Source: Trichuris trichiura
Taxonomy: Eukaryota > Nematoda > Enoplea > Trichinellida > Trichuridae
Direction of reading: 5' to 3'
NCBI GenBank assembly: GCA_037903355.1
Contig: JBAJFE010000045.1
Span: 682,001-746,000, forward strand
Length of the DNA stretch: 64,000 bases
Under the pieces are notes generated by a model. That model ran no database searches, had not been told where the DNA came from, and worked only from the letters and a program-made list of their open reading frames with translations. The position numbers were made by a program, and so were the translations under genes. How positions within the stretch are numbered: position 1 is the first letter of the stretch; every line of letters begins with the position of its first letter. Below, one piece after another: positions 59,640 to 64,000 of this stretch.

Positions 59640-59850
59640 TGTCGTTCTTGCGAATGGATGGCGATCGATGGCGCGCTGGTTTCGAACCCGCACCTATTGG
59701 CAACGAAGACCTCGAGCACTATCTCATCGATGCGGAGACAAGTGGACATTCGAGCAGTGGTCAGCGGATCGAAGGCCATATGCTTACTCGGTTCGGCCGT
59801 TCCGCGCGCACGGCCGAACTCGCTATCGGTTTGTCGTTGAATTTGTAAAA
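59640..59850. other. GC-rich block upstream of the Rabin8-like gene
   Basis: A short CpG-rich stretch open in several frames on the plus strand. It may be a 5' untranslated exon or promoter of the following gene; no protein family is recognisable in any frame. Confidence 0.35.
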
Positions 59851-60086
59851 ATGCTCGAAATAGGAGTCACCCGGGCTCTGCTAGTTGTCAGTCGGTTCAT
59901 TTCGGTGGCGGCTTTTTCTTGCTGCTTAATCATTGGTGAACGGGTCCGATATAGTGATAGCGAATGCTTTGGTGAACGGAAGCACCGGCGCGCCGTTGGC
60001 TCGATAGGTAAATCATGTTGTAGTTCCATTTCAGCCGTCTTCCAAAACAATGTGCCAAAGTGTTCGTTGTACGTGTTTGAACTAAA

Positions 60087-61404
60087 ATGCTCAGCGAAAA
60101 GGATGAAAAGAAGCCGCTTTGCTCGGAAGCTACCTCGGACCATTGCCAACTGGCGGCCAATGGCGAGGATGTCAAACTGGTTCCCATCATCCCGTAAGCA
60201 TACGTTGCAACTCCCCGTTTTATTTGTTGCATTGCACATTGGAAATCCTGCAGCGAAGATATCCCGGAAGAGTCCATTTTGCAAGCGAGCAGTTCGGACT
60301 TGCTAGTCAGCGACGCATTGCTGGAAAAAGACCGAGTTATCGAATCCTTGCAACTGCAACTACTTAATGCCCGCCAGGTTTGTGTTAAGTAAAATAAACG
60401 GGTTGTATCCGTAAACAAGCATGAAAAGCTATGCACCCATTACGAAATGTTGCCTGTTTAAAGTTACGCAAACTTCTGTTGCTGACAGGAGTTGTCCGCG
60501 TACTACGAAAAGTGCGCCAAGTTAAAAAAGATGCAAGACTCAGTGGACGGAGAAATACACGAACTGACGGCTAGTCTATTTCAAGTATTGTAGTCACGTT
60601 TTACTGCTTGAAAAACCTGCATCATTTAAGGAAGCATACAGAATTGCTAAGGAAGCGCATGACAAACGCGTCTACGCCGAAAGGTTACTCCACGAAGCTA
60701 ATGGAAAAGTCTATTTGTTGTCATTCTCTTTTTAACAAATAATATACACTTTTTCGACTCGTTAGGTGGACATGCTGCAGGCTGAAGTAAAAGCCTTGAA
60801 GGTGCTTCAATTCTCTTCAACCAATTCCTTCAAAAGCGTGCGTAGCTATTCACCGGTCAAGTTGTTCAGGAAGTTGTCCCTTTCGGAAGGTTGGCTGACC
60901 AGACGAAGCGTTGCAATTTAATCTAAGCTTTATCAACCGTTTGCAGGCAAACGTAGCAGCAGTTTTTCCTTTCTAAGTCATCGCCGAAATCTTAGCGATG
61001 GTACGACGAATAAAGCAACCGGTTATGAGGACGATTCTTTGTCATTCGCTGACTGCATCGAGGTACAATTGTCGTTCATGAAGGAAAGAAAGCTTCCAAC
61101 ATATTCCAAGGTCTTTTTTTTTGTTAGATTGATCCTATATGCCATTGTGAATTTGCGTCATGGCGAGAAACCTACGACATTACCAATACTGAACACCCAT
61201 TTTTGAAGCGTATCTTTGTTGAAGACGTGCAGCCATGTTTGACCTTTAGCAACGTTGAAGTAAGTATCCTTTTTTGTTATTACGTGTGTTGTTTATTTTA
61301 GCCAAAATTTTCATTGTTTGTCAGTTGGCGTCCAAGGTTCGTCAATCGATTTTGAGCAACACCATTTTGTTGGAAAAGTTGTGCTGCGACCGACCGCAGA
61401 CCAA
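60087..61404 (+). CDS. Rabin8/GRAB-like Rab guanine-nucleotide exchange factor (Sec2 domain)
   Basis: Relatives (RAB3IP, RAB3IL1, yeast Sec2) activate Rab8/Sec4 on exocytic and ciliary vesicles through a parallel coiled coil. Eight exons join in phase: 60087-60193, 60254-60377, 60489-60584, 60631-60708, 60766-60889, 60947-61062, 61128-61259 and 61325-61404. The Sec2 coiled coil spans exons 3-5: VDGEIHELTASLFQ, EAYRIAKEAHDKRVYAERLL and VDMLQAEVKALKVL, which is the Rab-binding groove segment. Exon 7 carries the second conserved block, CHCEFASWRETYDI and HPFLKRIFVEDVQPCL. Start is the ATG beginning MLSEKDEKK. In vertebrates a further conserved C-terminal region with CRHRI and FFTYIRYIQQG follows; I cannot find it. 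A short in-phase exon 61476-61539 to a stop is possible. Confidence 0.85.
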
Positions 61405-61475
61405 GTAAGTTGATTTTCTAACGGTCCGTCTTAGCGCACGCGGTTCAAAGACGTTCTCCTCTTTTGGGCTTAAAG

Positions 61476-62220
61476 CGAAGGCAGATTTCGGAAGATCAAT
61501 AGGCGCAGTCGCATGCTATTAATTCAATCGTCCACTTGAAAACAATGGGATAAATCGATTTTGTTTTTCGCACACACTGTCTGTTTAGCATATATTTGGA
61601 CCAGACCGAGCTGATCCATTCGCTTAAAATTTATTAAGGGATATTCCAAGTAGCCAATCGGCTTCCACTTTGCTGCAGAGCGGTAAAGCAGCCGAAGGGG
61701 AGTTGTATATTAATCGCCGATGGGTGTTGCAACTTCAGACGACGCTAAGGCGAAAATATTCAAATATCCATTTGAGCGAAAGTTTTTGTTTTGCTGCCGC
61801 GAACTTTATGGCCGGCGTTTGCTGCGCGACATTTGCCGTTGCCGACGCTTGCAGCAGCATCTCTGTCAGTTGGCTTTGAAAGAATTAGAAGAACTATTGA
61901 TCAAGTGACAGATTGAGTTCTGATGATTTGCAGTTACGCAGTGAAAGCATTTTTGGCATCTCATTGAAGCATTGTTGGCAGGCCGAATTGCTTCAATTCG
62001 CTTCGTTCTTGTTGTCCATCCTCCATTACGCATTTACTTAAACGCCATGTTCAATCTGCTGCTGATCGAAATGGCCTTCTTTGAGGGGCTGTTTGTTTGT
62101 CAAAGTATTCTTCGATCGCTTGACAATCTGCTCGATGATTCGCGGTCATTTGAGAAACCATCGTTAGAGCAATTGATACCCTTTAAATTCCAGCCATTCT
62201 GTCATCGTAGCCATTAGCCG
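61476..62220 (+). other. Possible terminal exons after the Rabin8-like gene
   Basis: Several open segments follow exon 8 (61476-61539, 61589-61638, 61670-61908, 61972-62217). Their reading frames look partly protein-like (KYPFERKFLFCCRELYGRRL near 61760; a hydrophobic piece near 62040) but no family or consistent splice chain could be settled. They may be the divergent end of the exchange factor or a separate gene. Confidence 0.3.
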
Positions 62221-62914
62221 CAATGTAAATAACTTCTTATTTTGCTAGACCATCAATAGCTTATGCCCGCGTTTTTCGGCTTTAAAAGTTGATCACCAGA
62301 CGCGGCTAGAAAACAAGCCCGCCTATAGGTTGCAATTGCTTTAGTTGACTTGAAAATCTTTAGTCTACCGGCATTTCCTTTCTTTGTTGCCTCCCCGAAT
62401 AATGCCACCGTTCGGCAAAATGACAAATGCTCTGTTTTCATTGGTACGAACGCCTCGAATTCGTTGATTTTATTTTTTAAAGAAACAACTTTTCCATAGC
62501 CGTTCAATGGGCGCTGGTTGTTTTAACAGTCTGAAAGCTGCGCTCGCGTTGTGGCGCCATAAAGCGGCTGTTGTTTTGTTCCCGGTTGGCAGCAGTTGCT
62601 GAAAGCAGTAGAAACTGTTTTCAGTAGACAGTGTTGACACGACGTAATGTTTACGATTGCTTTAAAGGTTAAAAAACTTGCGAACTGACGCACGCGCGCA
62701 CGTTTCTCATTTTATGTAAACAGTATAGAAACTAAAGATGTTACACTGATGATGAAGTCCAACGCAGATTGAGACATTTCCTTGTTAGATTCAGTCAGCA
62801 TGTTAATTACAGGCTTTGCTTTGATTCTGGACGTTGGGTTCTTCCTGGCTGGCGGTTTATTTTGTTTTGTTCTATGCGTTAGGCTTATTTCCATGATTGG
62901 TAGTAAGTGTAGGT
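62221..62914. other. No clear gene
   Basis: Minus open frames at 62253-62507 and 62712-62894 are short and without motif. The second is basic (KQNKPPARKNPTSR) and might be the tail of an element or a gene exon; nothing confirms either. Confidence 0.35.
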
Positions 62915-63148
62915 GATTTTCATGTTAAACTGTTTCTTTTACGGAATGTATGTCCCGTTTAAAAATTTTTATTTCTCCTGAGCTTTCGGGTCACTCGTGA
63001 CCCGTCTTCAGCGGTATAATATAATAATAATTATTTCTAATTTGAGACCGCCGAAGTCGGGTTACGAGTGGCCCGAAAGCTCAGGAGAAATAAAAAGTTT
63101 TTAAACGGGACATACATTCCGTATAAGAAACAGTTTAACATGAAAATC
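62915..63148. repeat. Fold-back repeat B with the best hammerhead-like core
   Basis: Arms begin GATTTTCATGTTAAACTG and end with its complement at 63148; each arm is about 100 nt and contains the ACGGAATGTATGTCCCGTTT box and CTCCTGAGCTTTCGGG. The left arm keeps a perfect core on the minus strand; the right arm core, plus strand, is mutated (CCGAAGT). A TAA-rich spacer separates the arms. It is built like fold-back A and carries the same terminal box as the Penelope-like element. Confidence 0.8.
62984..63011 (-). ncRNA. Hammerhead-like RNA core in fold-back B
   Basis: Minus strand: CTGAAGA (63011-63005), C, GGGTCAC, loop GA, GTGACCC, GAAA (62987-62984), GCTCAGGAG. Stem II is seven perfect base pairs. 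CUGANGA and GAAA are the invariant hammerhead strands. The mate of stem III, CTCCTGAGCTTT, is available in the opposite arm of the fold-back. Activity is not established. Confidence 0.5.
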
Positions 63149-64000
63149 CGCAGTCCCGTACCAAGAAGTTACATCTACAATATAGGTGATTCTTCTTATC
63201 CGCGGATATTAACAGTCCCACTGCATACTATGCTATTACTTGTTCGGAAGTGCCCGAGGCAATGTCAGTTTCTTAAACAACCGTATGAAATTAAATTATT
63301 AACGCTTAGAAAAATTAAAGGGGGCATTCTTCATAAAACGCAGTATAACGATTAACCGTTTACAAGGGAAAGAAGTCAGCGAAATATAGGCATACATGAT
63401 CAATTAATTTGAATGTTTTTCATAATGAGACGACATGTTTACTTGGGAATTCCTTTGCAGAACTTCAAAACTAACTTATTATTGGTATGGGTACGGGTAC
63501 TATACCTTCTTAGTTTTATCAATGGTCACTATTCTTTATAGGGGATAAAAATGTTATTCAAATAACAAACTAAAACAATTACAGTACCATGCCTTAATAA
63601 AACTTGCGAAAACTATGTGCCTCTTCGTGTGGAAACGATTTGACAATGCCTACGTGACAAGTCGAGCTAAAGCGAATGACGCAGGCAGCGTGATATAGCG
63701 TTAGGCTCTTACTGGCTTTCCGCAGTGGGCGGAAAAAGAATGTCATCCAACTTAGCAATGTTCACGGCTGGCTGTTAGGAGCAGAAGATATCGATGCTTT
63801 TGGGTATCTCTGATAATTGGCATTTTTTTTGTCGGAGCTTCTTGAAAACACATTGTTATTGTCATTTGTCATTCTTTCTTTTAGGCCATAAATGAGATGT
63901 TGCAGTCCTTCACTGATCATTCGGCTGACTGCGTTGCTGCGTCCCGTATAAGTTTCCTAGACTACAGTTTTCTCCTTTAATATTATCTATGCAACTCGAA
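63149..64000. other. No gene recognised
   Basis: AT-rich sequence to the window end. The 95-codon plus frame 63068-63355 starts inside the fold-back arm and is probably chance. A segment after a pyrimidine-rich TTTCTTTTAG at about 63882 could begin an exon that continues beyond the window. Confidence 0.4.

Noticed and set aside
59680..59710. GGTTCGAAACC tRNA-like T-arm on the minus strand
   Set aside because: The rest of a cloverleaf is not present.
63068..63355. 95-codon plus-strand frame
   Set aside because: It starts inside the arm of fold-back B and has no motif.

Overview
The window is animal nuclear DNA, AT-rich, with small interrupted exons, many introns of about 45-90 nt, and a heavy load of DNA transposons. 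No bacterial features (operons, Shine-Dalgarno sites, CRISPR) are seen. The best organism clue is a two-RRM protein with the MEC-8 layout known from nematodes, plus compact introns. I infer a nematode, perhaps an early-branching one, but another invertebrate is not excluded.

Layout. 0.4-7.3 kb: two near-identical intronless 235-codon genes in inverted orientation, with a Tigger/pogo relic, a hAT element and two fold-back repeats between them. 7.3-13.2 kb: no gene seen. 13.5-15.2 kb: two unidentified coding candidates. 20.6-26.1 kb (minus): a secreted matrix metalloproteinase with signal peptide, prodomain, zinc site and hemopexin repeats; a large intron holds a composite palindrome and a Tigger relic. 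30.5-32.65 kb (minus): a MEC-8/RBPMS-type RNA-binding protein. 34.3-35.85 kb: a hAT element with a perfect 8-bp target-site duplication. 40.6-43.4 kb (minus): unidentified exons. 44.5-45.9 kb (minus): a coiled-coil protein with a centrosomin CM1-like motif. 47.9-52.6 kb (plus): cereblon, with an antisense Tigger remnant in intron 1. 54.3-56.4 kb (minus): a Penelope-like element with reverse transcriptase and GIY-YIG domains. 60.1-61.4 kb (plus): a Rabin8/Sec2-type Rab exchange factor.

The most unusual signal is a dispersed RNA-like motif: CUGANGA, one pyrimidine, a short stem-loop, then GAAAGC. It lies at the end of the Penelope-like element and in five fold-back repeats (4.65, 5.5, 23.5, 35.05 and 62.9 kb). 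The stem sequence differs between copies while pairing is kept, for example GGGUC/GACCC against GGAAC/GUUCC. It resembles the hammerhead ribozyme core known from Penelope-like elements, but with an extra nucleotide and no clear cleavage triplet, so it may be a divergent or decayed hammerhead spread by non-coding fold-back elements.

The host genes have unrelated cell functions (extracellular proteolysis, splicing, ubiquitin ligase adaptor, Rab activation, centrosome) and show no pathway clustering. Exon joins below were chosen by hand from splice consensus, reading phase and family similarity.
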